A model generated the notes under the pieces. It was not told the DNA's origin and searched no databases. It saw nothing but the letters and a program-made list of their open reading frames with translations. From Solidesulfovibrio magneticus RS-1 (GTDB taxonomy: Bacteria > Desulfobacterota > Desulfovibrionia > Desulfovibrionales > Desulfovibrionaceae): a stretch of DNA of 64,000 bases. This document shows, in pieces, positions 51,678-60,565 of the stretch. The stretch covers positions 5,108,001-5,172,000 of the forward strand of contig NC_012796.1 of assembly GCF_000010665.1 (NCBI RefSeq), in the 5' to 3' direction. Within the stretch, counting starts at the first letter, position 1. The number at the start of each line of letters is the position of its first letter. The position numbers and the translations under genes are program-made.

Positions 51678-52559
51678 ATGTCGGGCTATCTCTACGTTCT
51701 GGGAGCCGCCGCCTTGTGGGGGCTGATCGGGCCGCTGTCCAAGCTGTCGTTCGCCGCCGGCATGGACACGGTGGAAGTGGCCTTCTGGCGCACCACCCTG
51801 GCCTGGTTTTTTTTCGCCGCCCAGGCCCTGCGCGCCCGGGAAACGCGCATCGCGCCCCGGGACCTGCCGGCCGTGGCCGGTTTTGGCGTGGCCGGCATCG
51901 CCGGGCTTTTCGGGGCCTATGTCGTGGCCGTGGAAGCCGGCGGCGCGGCCCTGGCCTCGGTGCTGCTCTACACCGCCCCGGCCTGGGTGGCCGTCATGTC
52001 GTGGCTGTTTCTCAAGGAACCCATGGGCGGCTACAAGATCGCGGCCGTGGCCGCCACCATCGTCGGCGTGGCCGGGGTGAGCTGCGGCGACGGAACCTCC
52101 GCCGTCAACGGCCGGGCCATTTTCTTCGGCCTGCTTTCGGGCGTCACCTATGCCCTGTACTACATCTTCGGCAAATACTACCTGGGCCGCTACAAGACGC
52201 CCACGCTGTTTCTTTACGCCCTGCCCGTGGGGTCGCTGACCCTTTTGCCCTTTGTCCACTTCACCCGCCCGACCCTGGCCGGGGCGCTGCCCTGCATCGT
52301 CCTGGCCCTGTGCTCCACCTACGGGGCCTATTCGCTCTATTACGCCGGCTTAAAACGCCTGGAAGCCACCCGGGCGGCCGTGGTGGCCACCCTGGAACCA
52401 GTCATGGCCGCGATTTTGGCCTACGCCCTTTTCGGCGAACGCTTCGGCGTCGTCGGCTATCTCGGTTCGGCGCTTATCATCGCCTCGGTGCTGGCCACCA
52501 TCTGGGACGGCGCGCGCGAGCGGCTGCGCGCCCCCCTGCCCCGGGGGAGCGGAAACTAA
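51678..52559 (+). CDS. EamA-family (DMT superfamily) transporter
   Basis: A 293-residue membrane protein with ten predicted helices in two EamA repeats (repeat 1 from YLYVLGAAALWGLIGPLSKL, repeat 2 from NGRAIFFGLLSGVTYALYYI). Typical DMT features are EVAFWRTTLAWF and the LEPVMAAILAYALFGE signature. Such carriers export metabolites or amino acids; the substrate is not evident. GGAGG precedes the ATG. Confidence 0.92.
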   Translation: MSGYLYVLGAAALWGLIGPLSKLSFAAGMDTVEVAFWRTTLAWFFFAAQALRARETRIAPRDLPAVAGFGVAGIAGLFGAYVVAVEAGGAALASVLLYTAPAWVAVMSWLFLKEPMGGYKIAAVAATIVGVAGVSCGDGTSAVNGRAIFFGLLSGVTYALYYIFGKYYLGRYKTPTLFLYALPVGSLTLLPFVHFTRPTLAGALPCIVLALCSTYGAYSLYYAGLKRLEATRAAVVATLEPVMAAILAYALFGERFGVVGYLGSALIIASVLATIWDGARERLRAPLPRGSGN

Positions 52560-52627
52560 AGACGGCCGGCCCGAAAACCGATAGGAAGGGCGTGGAGGAC
52601 CGCCGCGTCCGCGCGGCGACGGCAGCC

Positions 52628-52948
52628 ATGAGCGACAGCGTGACCACTCCCCCTCTTGGGGCGACTGCCCCGGCCCAGACCGCCCCGCAACGGACGGCCT
52701 TGGCTCCTGTGGCCGAACGCAAGATCGAGGAGCACGCCGCCGCGTCCACGGTGCGCGAAATCCAGGCCGCCTTTCCCGACCGCAGCATCGCCCTGCGCAT
52801 CGACGAGGCCACCCAGATCGTCCAGACCCTGGTGCGCGACGACGCCACAGGCAAACTGTTGCGTGAACTCCCCGACGAAGAATGGCTGCGCCTGGTGGTC
52901 AAGCTTCGGGCCTTTGCCGCCGAGGCCATCCTGGACAAGTCCGTCTAG
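52628..52948 (+). CDS. FlaG-like protein
   Basis: A 106-residue protein: a Thr/Ala/Pro-rich N-terminus (1-45) and a C-terminal FlaG core, SIALRIDEATQIVQTLVRDD followed by LLRELPDEEWLRLVVKL, matching the FlaG pattern of a beta hairpin ending in a Pro-containing helix start. FlaG influences filament length or cap function in polar-flagellated bacteria. It is isolated from other flagellar genes. The ribosome site is weak. Confidence 0.7.
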   Translation: MSDSVTTPPLGATAPAQTAPQRTALAPVAERKIEEHAAASTVREIQAAFPDRSIALRIDEATQIVQTLVRDDATGKLLRELPDEEWLRLVVKLRAFAAEAILDKSV

Positions 52949-53158
52949 GGCGCGCCACGGGAACCATGCTTGCCCTTTCCGGCCGCCTTGGCTACTGTTC
53001 TTGCAGCCATTGCGCATGGCAACCCCTTCTCATAATTTATATTAAAAATAGTTTCACAGTTCACCCGGCGGGTTTTCCCGCGACGCCTCCTATCTCCCAA
53101 CCTGACGGCTTTCGCGGCGTCGCCAAACCACCGGTGCTTTCGACCCGCCCAAACCGTC

Positions 53159-55327
53159 ATGCCCACGGCCAAGCAACCCTTTCGCCCCTTTCCCGTCGGT
53201 CGCGGTCTGGCCCTTATTGCCCTGGCCCTGGCCCTCTACGTCGTCCTGGGCTGGCTGGTGGTGGCCGCCAACCGCAACGCCGCCGCCATCCGCGACGTGG
53301 TGCTGGAAGCCGACAACGCCGTGTCCGACATCCAGGCCGCGGCCGGTGAGATGCGCGCCCTGGCCCTGGTCGTGGCGGCGCGGGGCGACGACGCCGCCGC
53401 CGTAGCCTACCGCCAACAAGCCGATATCGCCGTCCAAAGCCTTCGGGAATTGCGCCATCTGGTCGATGCCTCGCCCGGGTTGGCCGACGTTGCCGCCATT
53501 GCGGCGCATCTGCCCAAGCTCATGACCATCCAGGCCCAGGCCCTGGAACTGGCCGACCAGGGGCGCACCGACGCGGCCTGGGACATGCTCCACGGCAGGG
53601 ACTACGAAAGCCTTCTGGCCGAGCTCCATCTTTGCCTGACCACCTGCCAGGCGTCGGTCAAGGCTGGTCTGGACGCCCTGCTGGCCACCCAGGCCGGACA
53701 TGCCCGAACGGGCCTGGCGGCCATCGCCGTGGCCACGCCCATCCTGGCCCTGGGGAGCCTGCTGCTCCTGCGTCGGGCAGCCCGGGTCTCCCGGGCCAAC
53801 GACGAGGCCCGCTCCGAACTGGCCGCCTCGGAACGCCGCTTTCGGGGCACCTTCGAACTGGCCGCCGTAGGCATCGCCCATGTAGGGCTTGACGGCCGGT
53901 TCCTGCGCGTCAACGCCCGGTTCCGGGACATTACCGGCTACGACGTAGTCGAATTTGACCGCCTCGATTTCGCTGCCATCACCTACCCCGACGACCTGGA
54001 CGCCGACCTGGAACGCGTGAGCGACCTCCTGTCCGGACGGCTGGCCACCTACTCCATGGACAAGCGCTACGTGCGCAAGGACGGCTCCCTGGTCTGGATC
54101 ACCCTGACCGTGTCCCTGGTGCGTGACGACGACGGCGCGCCGCTTTTCTTCATCAGCGTCATCGCCGACGTCTCCGCCCGCAAGGCGGCCGAGGCCGCCG
54201 CCCGGGACAACGCCGCCGCCGTGCGCGAACTCCTCGACGCCGCCTCGGACCGGGTAGTGGTCGCCGACGCCTCGGGCCAGGTCCTGGCCGTCAACGCCGC
54301 CGCGGCCGCCGGCCTCGGGCTGCCCGGCGAGGCCATCGTGGGCAAGACCTTTGCCGAGGTTTTCCCGGGCAAGGTCGGCGAGAACCGTCTGGCCCAGCTG
54401 CGCCGGGCCGTGGAACTCGGCCGGCGGATGCGGTTCACCGACGAGCGGGCCGGCATCCTCTTCGACATCATCGCCGCCCCGCTGCCCACGCCGGCTGACG
54501 CCCTGCCTCGGGCCGCCCTGTTCGCCCGCGACGCCACGGCCATGATCCAGGCCAGACAAGCGGCCGAAGCGGCCAGTCAGGCCAAGAGCGATTTTTTAGC
54601 CAACGTCAGCCACGAGCTGCGCACGCCCTTAAACGGCATCATCGGCATGGGCCAGGTGCTGGCCGCCTCAAACCTCGACCCGGACCAGCGCCAATGCCTG
54701 GCCGACATTGAGCAGGCCGCCGGCGCGCTGTTGCATCTTGTCGAAAATCTTCTCGACCTGTCGCGCCTGGAGTCGGAAAAGCTCGCCCTGGACAACCAGC
54801 CCTTTGTCCTGTCGTCCATCCTTCAGGGCGTGGAAGCCACCCTGGCTCCCTTGGCCCAGGAAAAAGGCCTGGAGCTGTCAGCGGCCGTCGCCGGAGACGT
54901 GCCGGAGCTTTTGTACGGCGACGGCGGCAAGCTTCGCCAGGCGCTCCTGAACCTTGGCGGCAACGCCGTGAAGTTCACGCCGGCAGGCTCGGTGACCATC
55001 GAGGCCTACTGCGCCAAGCCGTGCGTGCTGGCCGGCCCGGAAGGGGAAACGGTGGAAGTGGGGTTTGCCGTGCGCGACACCGGCATCGGCATCGCCAAGG
55101 CGGATCAGGAGCGGATTTTCGAGCGTTTCACCCAGGTGGACGCCTCGTCCACCCGGCGTTTCGGCGGCACCGGACTGGGGCTGGCCATCAGCCGGGGGCT
55201 CATTGAGGCCATGGGCGGGGAACTGGCCGTGGACAGCGAACACGGACAGGGCAGCGTGTTCCGGTTTTGCCTGCGCTTCGGGCTTGTGCCCGAGGACGAG
55301 GCTACTGCCCCAGATAGGCCTTTCTGA
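53159..55327 (+). CDS. Membrane sensor histidine kinase with two PAS domains
   Basis: A 722-residue kinase: transmembrane helices at about 15-37 and 184-205 around a helical periplasmic sensor, PAS1 (225-340, VGIAHVGLDGRFLRVNARFR), PAS2 (350-460), HisKA with His485 in [15 protein letters not shown], and HATPase_c with NLGGNAVKFTP, VRDTGIGI and FGGTGLGLAIS. No receiver domain is attached and no regulator gene is adjacent. Its last 26 bases overlap the 3' end of livF, which lies on the opposite strand. Confidence 0.92.
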   Translation: MPTAKQPFRPFPVGRGLALIALALALYVVLGWLVVAANRNAAAIRDVVLEADNAVSDIQAAAGEMRALALVVAARGDDAAAVAYRQQADIAVQSLRELRHLVDASPGLADVAAIAAHLPKLMTIQAQALELADQGRTDAAWDMLHGRDYESLLAELHLCLTTCQASVKAGLDALLATQAGHARTGLAAIAVATPILALGSLLLLRRAARVSRANDEARSELAASERRFRGTFELAAVGIAHVGLDGRFLRVNARFRDITGYDVVEFDRLDFAAITYPDDLDADLERVSDLLSGRLATYSMDKRYVRKDGSLVWITLTVSLVRDDDGAPLFFISVIADVSARKAAEAAARDNAAAVRELLDAASDRVVVADASGQVLAVNAAAAAGLGLPGEAIVGKTFAEVFPGKVGENRLAQLRRAVELGRRMRFTDERAGILFDIIAAPLPTPADALPRAALFARDATAMIQARQAAEAASQAKSDFLANVSHELRTPLNGIIGMGQVLAASNLDPDQRQCLADIEQAAGALLHLVENLLDLSRLESEKLALDNQPFVLSSILQGVEATLAPLAQEKGLELSAAVAGDVPELLYGDGGKLRQALLNLGGNAVKFTPAGSVTIEAYCAKPCVLAGPEGETVEVGFAVRDTGIGIAKADQERIFERFTQVDASSTRRFGGTGLGLAISRGLIEAMGGELAVDSEHGQGSVFRFCLRFGLVPEDEATAPDRPF

Positions 55328-56018
55328 TGTCGGCGTTTTCCCGCAGCGCCGCCGCGTCGTCTTCCATGACCACCGCGCCGGTCTCCATGACGTAGGCCCG
55401 GTCGGCCAATTTGAGCGCCATGTTGGCGTTTTGCTCCACCAGCAGCACGGTCATGCCGCGCTCCTCGTTGACGTTGCGGATGATGCGGAAGATATGCTGG
55501 GAGATCATGGGCGACAGCCCCAAGGACGGCTCGTCCAAAAGCAACATGCGCGGCCTCCCCATGAGCGCCCGGGCGATGGCCAGCATCTGCTGCTCGCCGC
55601 CAGAGAGCGTCCCGCCGTGCTGCTTGCGCCGCTCATGGAGCACCGGGAAGAGCCGAAACACCATGCCTAGATCGGCCTCGATCTCGTCGGCGTCGCGGCG
55701 CAAGAACGCGCCCATGTCGAGGTTTTCCTGGACGGTAAGCCGCGGAAAGATGCGGCGTCCCTCGGGCACCTGGCACAGGCCCAGGGCCGGCAGCTGGTCC
55801 GGGCGCTTGTCGCGGATGGACTCCCCGGCGTAACGCACCTCGCCGGCCGTGGCCCGCACGATGCCGCAGATGGTCATGAGCGTGGTGGACTTGCCCGCGC
55901 CGTTGGCCCCGATGATGGTGACGACCTCGCCTTCCTCCACCCGCAGCGACACGTCGCGCAGGGCCTGGATGCGGCCGTAGTGGGCGCACACGCCCTCAAG
56001 CTCCAAAATAGCGGCCAC
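55302..56018 (-). CDS. livF: Branched-chain amino acid ABC transporter ATP-binding protein LivF
   Basis: A 238-residue ABC ATPase. Walker A GANGAGKSTTL, signature LSGGEQQMLAIARAL, Walker B MLLLDEPSLGL and the LivF-type ending are present. With LivG it powers uptake through LivH/LivM. It is the last gene of the liv run, two bases after livM, and converges on (overlaps) the histidine kinase gene. Confidence 0.95.
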   Translation of the reverse strand: MAAILELEGVCAHYGRIQALRDVSLRVEEGEVVTIIGANGAGKSTTLMTICGIVRATAGEVRYAGESIRDKRPDQLPALGLCQVPEGRRIFPRLTVQENLDMGAFLRRDADEIEADLGMVFRLFPVLHERRKQHGGTLSGGEQQMLAIARALMGRPRMLLLDEPSLGLSPMISQHIFRIIRNVNEERGMTVLLVEQNANMALKLADRAYVMETGAVVMEDDAAALRENADIRKAYLGQ

Positions 56019-56020
56019 GA

Positions 56021-57244
56021 CTACTCCGTATCGTCGGAACGTTTGCCCATGCGCGCCGCCGGCCAGAGTCCGGCCGGGCGCACCAGCATCATGACGGCCA
56101 TGGCGCCGCCAAAGGCCAGCATCCGGTAGAGTTCGAATTCGCGAAACGCCTCGGGCAGGGCCACCAGGGCCAGGGCGCCGAGGATGACCCCGGGAATGGA
56201 GCCCATGCCGCCGAGCACCACCATGGCCAACACCATGGCCGACTCGATGAAGGTGAAGCTCTCGGGGCTGACAAAGCGCATCCGGGCGGCGAAAAAGGCC
56301 CCGGCCAGGCCGCCGAAGACCGCGCCCAGGGCGTAGGCCAAAAGCTTGAACCGGAACGTGTCCACGCCCATGAGTTCGGCCGCGGTCTCGTCCTCGCGGA
56401 TGGCCTCGAAGGCCCGGCCGATGCGCGAGAAGTTGATGCGGTGCACGGCCACGATGGTAAACGCGGCCAGGGCCAGGATGATGTAGTAGAGGTATTCGAG
56501 CTTGCGCAGCAGCAGGTACTCAAACGAAAAGGAGCCGTCCACGAAATGCGGGATGTAGATACCCGGGGACTTGATGCCGAGGATGCCGTTGGGGCCGCCG
56601 GTCAAGGCCATCCAGTTGTTGATGACGATGCGCACGATCTCGCCGAACCCCAGGGTCACGATGGCCAGATAGTCGCCGCGCATCCGCAGCGTCGGGTAGC
56701 CGATGAAACAGCCGGCCACGGCGGCAAAGATGGCGCAGATGGGCAGGCAGACCCAGAACGGCACGGAATAGTGCACCGAGAGCAGCGCGTAGGTGTAGGC
56801 CCCAACACCATAAAAGGCGATGTAGCCCAGGTCGAGCAGGCCGCACAGCCCCACGACCACGTTGAGGCCCAGGCCCAGGCAGATGTAGACCAGAACGTTG
56901 ATCGCCACGTCCTGGGCATAGCGGTTGGTGAGCATGGGATAGGCCAGGGCGAAGACGATGACCGGGGCCAGCAGCATCCAGCGCGGCGCGCGACCCAGGG
57001 CGTCGCCCACGGCGTCCCGGGCGGCGGCCAGGGGACTCAGGACCCCATCGAGGCGGCCGGCCTTGCCCAGGCGGTAGAGCACGAAGCAGATGGTCGCGCC
57101 CACGGCCACCCGCAGCCAGACGGCAAAGGCGTCGGCGAAATGCAGCTCGCCGTCACGGATGCCCAGAAGCGGCCACAGGAGCAGGTAGAACCAGGCCAGG
57201 CCCAGGCCGAAATACTGCCAGGATTTCCTAGACCCGCGTGTCAT
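56021..57244 (-). CDS. livM: Branched-chain amino acid ABC transporter permease LivM
   Basis: A 407-residue permease with a roughly 85-residue N-terminal extension containing two hydrophobic helices before the usual LivM core (LAYPMLTNRYAQDVAINVLV onward). Family motifs are VVGLCGLLDLGYIAFYGVGA and GRAFEAIREDETAAELMGVD. The ATG at 57244 has GGGAGA at correct spacing and lies inside the end of livH (17-base overlap). Alternative in-frame starts exist a few codons upstream. Confidence 0.94.
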   Translation of the reverse strand: MTRGSRKSWQYFGLGLAWFYLLLWPLLGIRDGELHFADAFAVWLRVAVGATICFVLYRLGKAGRLDGVLSPLAAARDAVGDALGRAPRWMLLAPVIVFALAYPMLTNRYAQDVAINVLVYICLGLGLNVVVGLCGLLDLGYIAFYGVGAYTYALLSVHYSVPFWVCLPICAIFAAVAGCFIGYPTLRMRGDYLAIVTLGFGEIVRIVINNWMALTGGPNGILGIKSPGIYIPHFVDGSFSFEYLLLRKLEYLYYIILALAAFTIVAVHRINFSRIGRAFEAIREDETAAELMGVDTFRFKLLAYALGAVFGGLAGAFFAARMRFVSPESFTFIESAMVLAMVVLGGMGSIPGVILGALALVALPEAFREFELYRMLAFGGAMAVMMLVRPAGLWPAARMGKRSDDTE

Positions 57245-58145
57245 CGACATTCTCTCCCATGATGCCAGTGGGCATGAAATAGAGCACCCCGATGAGGATG
57301 ACGAAGGCGAAGACATCCTTGTACTCGCCGCCGGCCGGGATGTAGGCGGCGGCCAGGATCTCCACCATGCCGATGATGAGCCCGCCGATCATGGCTCCGG
57401 TGATGTTGCCGATGCCGCCGAGCACGGCGGCGGCGAAGGCCTTGATGCCGGGGACGAAGCCCATGTCGTAGCGCACCGAGCCGTAGTAGAGGCCGACCAT
57501 GATGCCGGCGGCGGCGGCGAGCGCCGCGCCGATGGCGAAGGTGGTGCTGATGACCTTGTCGGAGTGGATGCCGACCAGGGCGGACATGACCTTGTCCTGG
57601 GCCGTGGCCCGCATGGCCTTGCCGATGCGGGTCCTAAAAACCAGCGTGTTGAGCAGCACCAGAAGCAGGGTCGTGACGAGCAGGATGCCGATCTGCATGA
57701 AGCTCACCCGCACGCCCAACCACTCGAAGCCGCCGTGGGTGAACTCCGTGGGGTAGGCCTTGTCGTAGACGCCCTGGGTGAGCATGAGGCCGTTTTGCAG
57801 GAAGATCGACATGCCCAGGGCCGAAAGCAGCACGGACAGGCGCGAGGATTGGCGCAGGGGCTTGTAGGCGACCTTTTCCACGGCCATGGCCAGCATGGCG
57901 CAGTAGCCCATGGCCAGGATCAGGGCAAAGGCCAGCCCGAACCAGGGGTGGCTGTCCATGAGGCCCTGGGAGGCCATGTAGCTTAAAAGGATGACGCCGA
58001 GGTAGCCGCCGGCGGCGAAGATCTCGCCGTGGGCGAAATTGATGAGCTGGATGATGCCGTAGACCATGGTGTAGCCCAGGGCCACCAGGGCGTAGACCCC
58101 GCCAAGGGTCAGTCCGTTTATGAGCTGCTGGAAAAAATAGTCCAT
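57228..58145 (-). CDS. livH: Branched-chain amino acid ABC transporter permease LivH
   Basis: A 305-residue permease beginning MDYFFQQLINGLTLGGVYAL, with LGYTMVYGIIQLINFAHGEI typical of LivH, and about eight membrane helices. It pairs with LivM to form the translocation pore. Its stop codon is inside livM. It lies 61 bases after the binding-protein gene; no strong ribosome site is seen. Confidence 0.95.
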   Translation of the reverse strand: MDYFFQQLINGLTLGGVYALVALGYTMVYGIIQLINFAHGEIFAAGGYLGVILLSYMASQGLMDSHPWFGLAFALILAMGYCAMLAMAVEKVAYKPLRQSSRLSVLLSALGMSIFLQNGLMLTQGVYDKAYPTEFTHGGFEWLGVRVSFMQIGILLVTTLLLVLLNTLVFRTRIGKAMRATAQDKVMSALVGIHSDKVISTTFAIGAALAAAAGIMVGLYYGSVRYDMGFVPGIKAFAAAVLGGIGNITGAMIGGLIIGMVEILAAAYIPAGGEYKDVFAFVILIGVLYFMPTGIMGENVDDTRV

Positions 58146-58206
58146 GCGTCGGGGCCGCCATTGGGGGGAGGGCCGGCCCTCCCCCCTGCTGCTTGAGGAT
58201 CGTGTT

Positions 58207-59331
58207 CTAGTACTTTTTGCCGGTCTGGGGGTCCCAGAAGTTGGCGAACTTGCCGTCCTTGACCACACGGATGATGTAGTTGGAGCCGGACTCGCCGTTG
58301 GCCTGGAACTTGATCTTCTTGGAAGCGCCCTGCATCTCGCCCTTGATCAGCTCGGCCTTGATCTTGGCCGGATCGGTGCTCTTGGCGGCCTTGATGGCGG
58401 AAAGCAGCGAGTAGGCGGCGTCGTAGGAATACGCGGAATACGCGCCGGGCTTGCCGAACTTCTCGTAGGCGGCCAGGAACTTCTTGTAGGAGGGGGTTTC
58501 CTCGTCGATGTAGCCAAAGGTCAGGTACATGCCCTCGGCGGCGTCCTTGGCGATCTCCATGAGCTGGGGATGGTAGACCGCGTCCTGGCCGATGATGGCG
58601 GCGGTGACGCCGGCACGCTTGGCCTGGATGAGCATGAGCGCGCCGGAGGCGGAGTTCTGCAGGCTCATGTAGAGAACGTCGGGCTTGGCGTCCTTGATCT
58701 TGGTGAGCACGGCCGAGAAGTCCTTGTCGCCCTGGTTGACGTGGTCATGGGCGATGACCTTGAGGCCTTCCTTGTTGGCCAGCTTCTCGACGTTGTCGGC
58801 CAGCCCCTGGGAGTAGGTGGTCTTGTCGTCGACGATGTAGATGGTCTTGGCGGCCAGCATGTCCTTGATGAACTTCATGGCGGCGATGGACTGGTCGTCG
58901 TCACGGCCGCAGACGCGGAACATGTAGGGCAGGCCGCGCTCGGTGACTTTCTCCGAGGTGGAGGCCGGGGTCAGCATGGGGATGTCGGCTTCGGCCAGGG
59001 TCTCGGAGGCCGGGATGGTGGCCGAGGAGCAGTAGGCGCCGACCACGCCGACGACCTTTTCGTTGACCAGCTTGTTGGCGGCAGCCACGGCCTGGCGCGG
59101 GTCGCAGGCGTCGTCCTCGGCGAAAAGCTCGATCTTGTCGAAGCCGGGGATACCGCCTTCCTTTTCGATGGCCGCGATGGCGGCGCGGGCGCCGTTGGCG
59201 ATGTCGTTGCCGTCGGCGGCGTAGGAGCCGGTCAGCGGGCTTAAGCTGCCGATCTTCAGGGTGGCGGCCGTGGCCGTGCCGGCCATCAGACACATCGCAA
59301 CCAGGGTCAGGATGACACGTTTCGCACTCAT
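58207..59331 (-). CDS. livK: Branched-chain amino acid ABC transporter substrate-binding protein
   Basis: A 374-residue periplasmic binding protein. A Sec signal (about 1-25, ending TATA) precedes mature ATLKIGSLSPLTGSYAADGN. Peripla_BP_6 features include VVGVVGAYCSSATIPASETL and ASTSEKVTERGLPYMFR. The Cys pair (DDACDPR, GAYCSS) resembles that of LivJ/LivK. The ATG at 59331 has AAGGAGG ten bases upstream. The bound ligand could be Leu/Ile/Val or another amino acid. Confidence 0.93.
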   Translation of the reverse strand: MSAKRVILTLVAMCLMAGTATAATLKIGSLSPLTGSYAADGNDIANGARAAIAAIEKEGGIPGFDKIELFAEDDACDPRQAVAAANKLVNEKVVGVVGAYCSSATIPASETLAEADIPMLTPASTSEKVTERGLPYMFRVCGRDDDQSIAAMKFIKDMLAAKTIYIVDDKTTYSQGLADNVEKLANKEGLKVIAHDHVNQGDKDFSAVLTKIKDAKPDVLYMSLQNSASGALMLIQAKRAGVTAAIIGQDAVYHPQLMEIAKDAAEGMYLTFGYIDEETPSYKKFLAAYEKFGKPGAYSAYSYDAAYSLLSAIKAAKSTDPAKIKAELIKGEMQGASKKIKFQANGESGSNYIIRVVKDGKFANFWDPQTGKKY

Positions 59332-59510
59332 GTTCCGCAAACCTCCTTGCTCATGGTGTCGCCCTCACGGCCGCGACGTGCGGCCTCCCCGGGCGTTTCG
59401 CGGCCTGCTTGCCCTGTCGCGCGGACCTGCCGCGACACGGCCTCAAAAAGCCTCAAGCGTGACAGACATTCTCTCGATACTATCCCGTAATCGTTTCCCA
59501 AAATACGTCG

Positions 59511-60275
59511 TTAATCGGCCTCGGAGCCGAGGTAGGCCTCGATGACGGCCGGATTGGACCGGACCTCGGCCGGCGCGCCCTGGCAGATGCACACTCCATG
59601 GTCCAGGACCACCACCCGATGGCTCACGTTCATGACCACGCTCATGTCGTGCTCGACCAGCAGCACGTTGACGCCGGTTTTGGCGATGCGCTGGATCATT
59701 TCCATAAGATCCCGGCTCTCGGACGGGTTGAGTCCGGCGGCCGGCTCGTCGAGCAAAATGGTGGTGGGATCGGAACCCAACGCCCGGGCGATCTCCAGGC
59801 GGCGCTGGAGGCCGTAGGGCAGATTCTTGGCCACGGCGTCGGCATGGTTGGCCAGACCCACGAAATCCAGGGCGGCCATGGCCCGCTCGCGCACGGCCCG
59901 TTCCTCGGCCCGCTGACGCCTGGTGCGCAGCACCGAGCCGACCACCCCGGAGCGGGTGCGGCAGTGGCGCGCCACCATGACGTTTTCCAGGGCGGTCATG
60001 GCGGTAAACAGCCGGATGTTCTGAAACGTGCGGGCAATGCCCCGGGCCAGGATATGGTGGGGACGCAGACCGGAAATGGTCTGGCCGTCGTAGGCCACGG
60101 ACCCGCCGGAAATCTTGTAAACGCCTGTTATGACGTTAAATATCGTTGTCTTGCCGGCCCCATTGGGGCCAATGAGACTTACGATCTCGCCGGGACGCAG
60201 ATCGAAGGACACTTCCGTGAGGGCTTGGAGCCCGCCGAAGTGGACACTGACATCGGTTAGACACAGGTGGGCCAT
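59511..60275 (-). CDS. livG: Branched-chain amino acid ABC transporter ATP-binding protein LivG
   Basis: A 254-residue ABC ATPase of the LivG type: Walker [13 protein letters not shown], the LivG-specific [19 protein letters not shown] block, a Leu-Pro-rich segment before the degenerate signature ([16 protein letters not shown]) and Walker [14 protein letters not shown]. It lies upstream of livK (179 bases between), separated from livF by three genes, so the two ATPase genes flank the rest of the system. Confidence 0.94.
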   Translation of the reverse strand: MAHLCLTDVSVHFGGLQALTEVSFDLRPGEIVSLIGPNGAGKTTIFNVITGVYKISGGSVAYDGQTISGLRPHHILARGIARTFQNIRLFTAMTALENVMVARHCRTRSGVVGSVLRTRRQRAEERAVRERAMAALDFVGLANHADAVAKNLPYGLQRRLEIARALGSDPTTILLDEPAAGLNPSESRDLMEMIQRIAKTGVNVLLVEHDMSVVMNVSHRVVVLDHGVCICQGAPAEVRSNPAVIEAYLGSEAD

Positions 60276-60417
60276 GGGATTGACTCTATACGAAAAAATC
60301 ACAAGAAAAAAAAGGGGAAATTTTCAGGGAGTCCGTTGGGTTACCGCTTGGGCCGGCAATGCCCCCAAACCGTGGTCAAGAATAAAAAGCGCTCGGAAAT
60401 CCTTAACAAAAAAGTCT

Positions 60418-60477
60418 AAAAAACAACAATCCGCCGCCCCCCCGGGAGGCCTTTGCCCCCTGGACGGACGGCGGATC
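60418..60477 (-). terminator. Terminator downstream of argD
   Basis: On the minus strand ATCCGCCG and CGGCGGAT enclose a GC-rich inner stem, followed by TGTTGTTTTTT. Located 89 bases beyond the argD stop codon; the remainder of the 290-base gap 60276-60565 is AT-rich and presumably holds the livG promoter. Confidence 0.7.
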
Positions 60478-60565
60478 AGGCGACGAAAAAAATGCTTCGC
60501 CGCCGGCCGATATTTGGTTTTTTGCTAATTTCGCAAAACAATCATCTGTCCGTTCCCTGCCCGTT

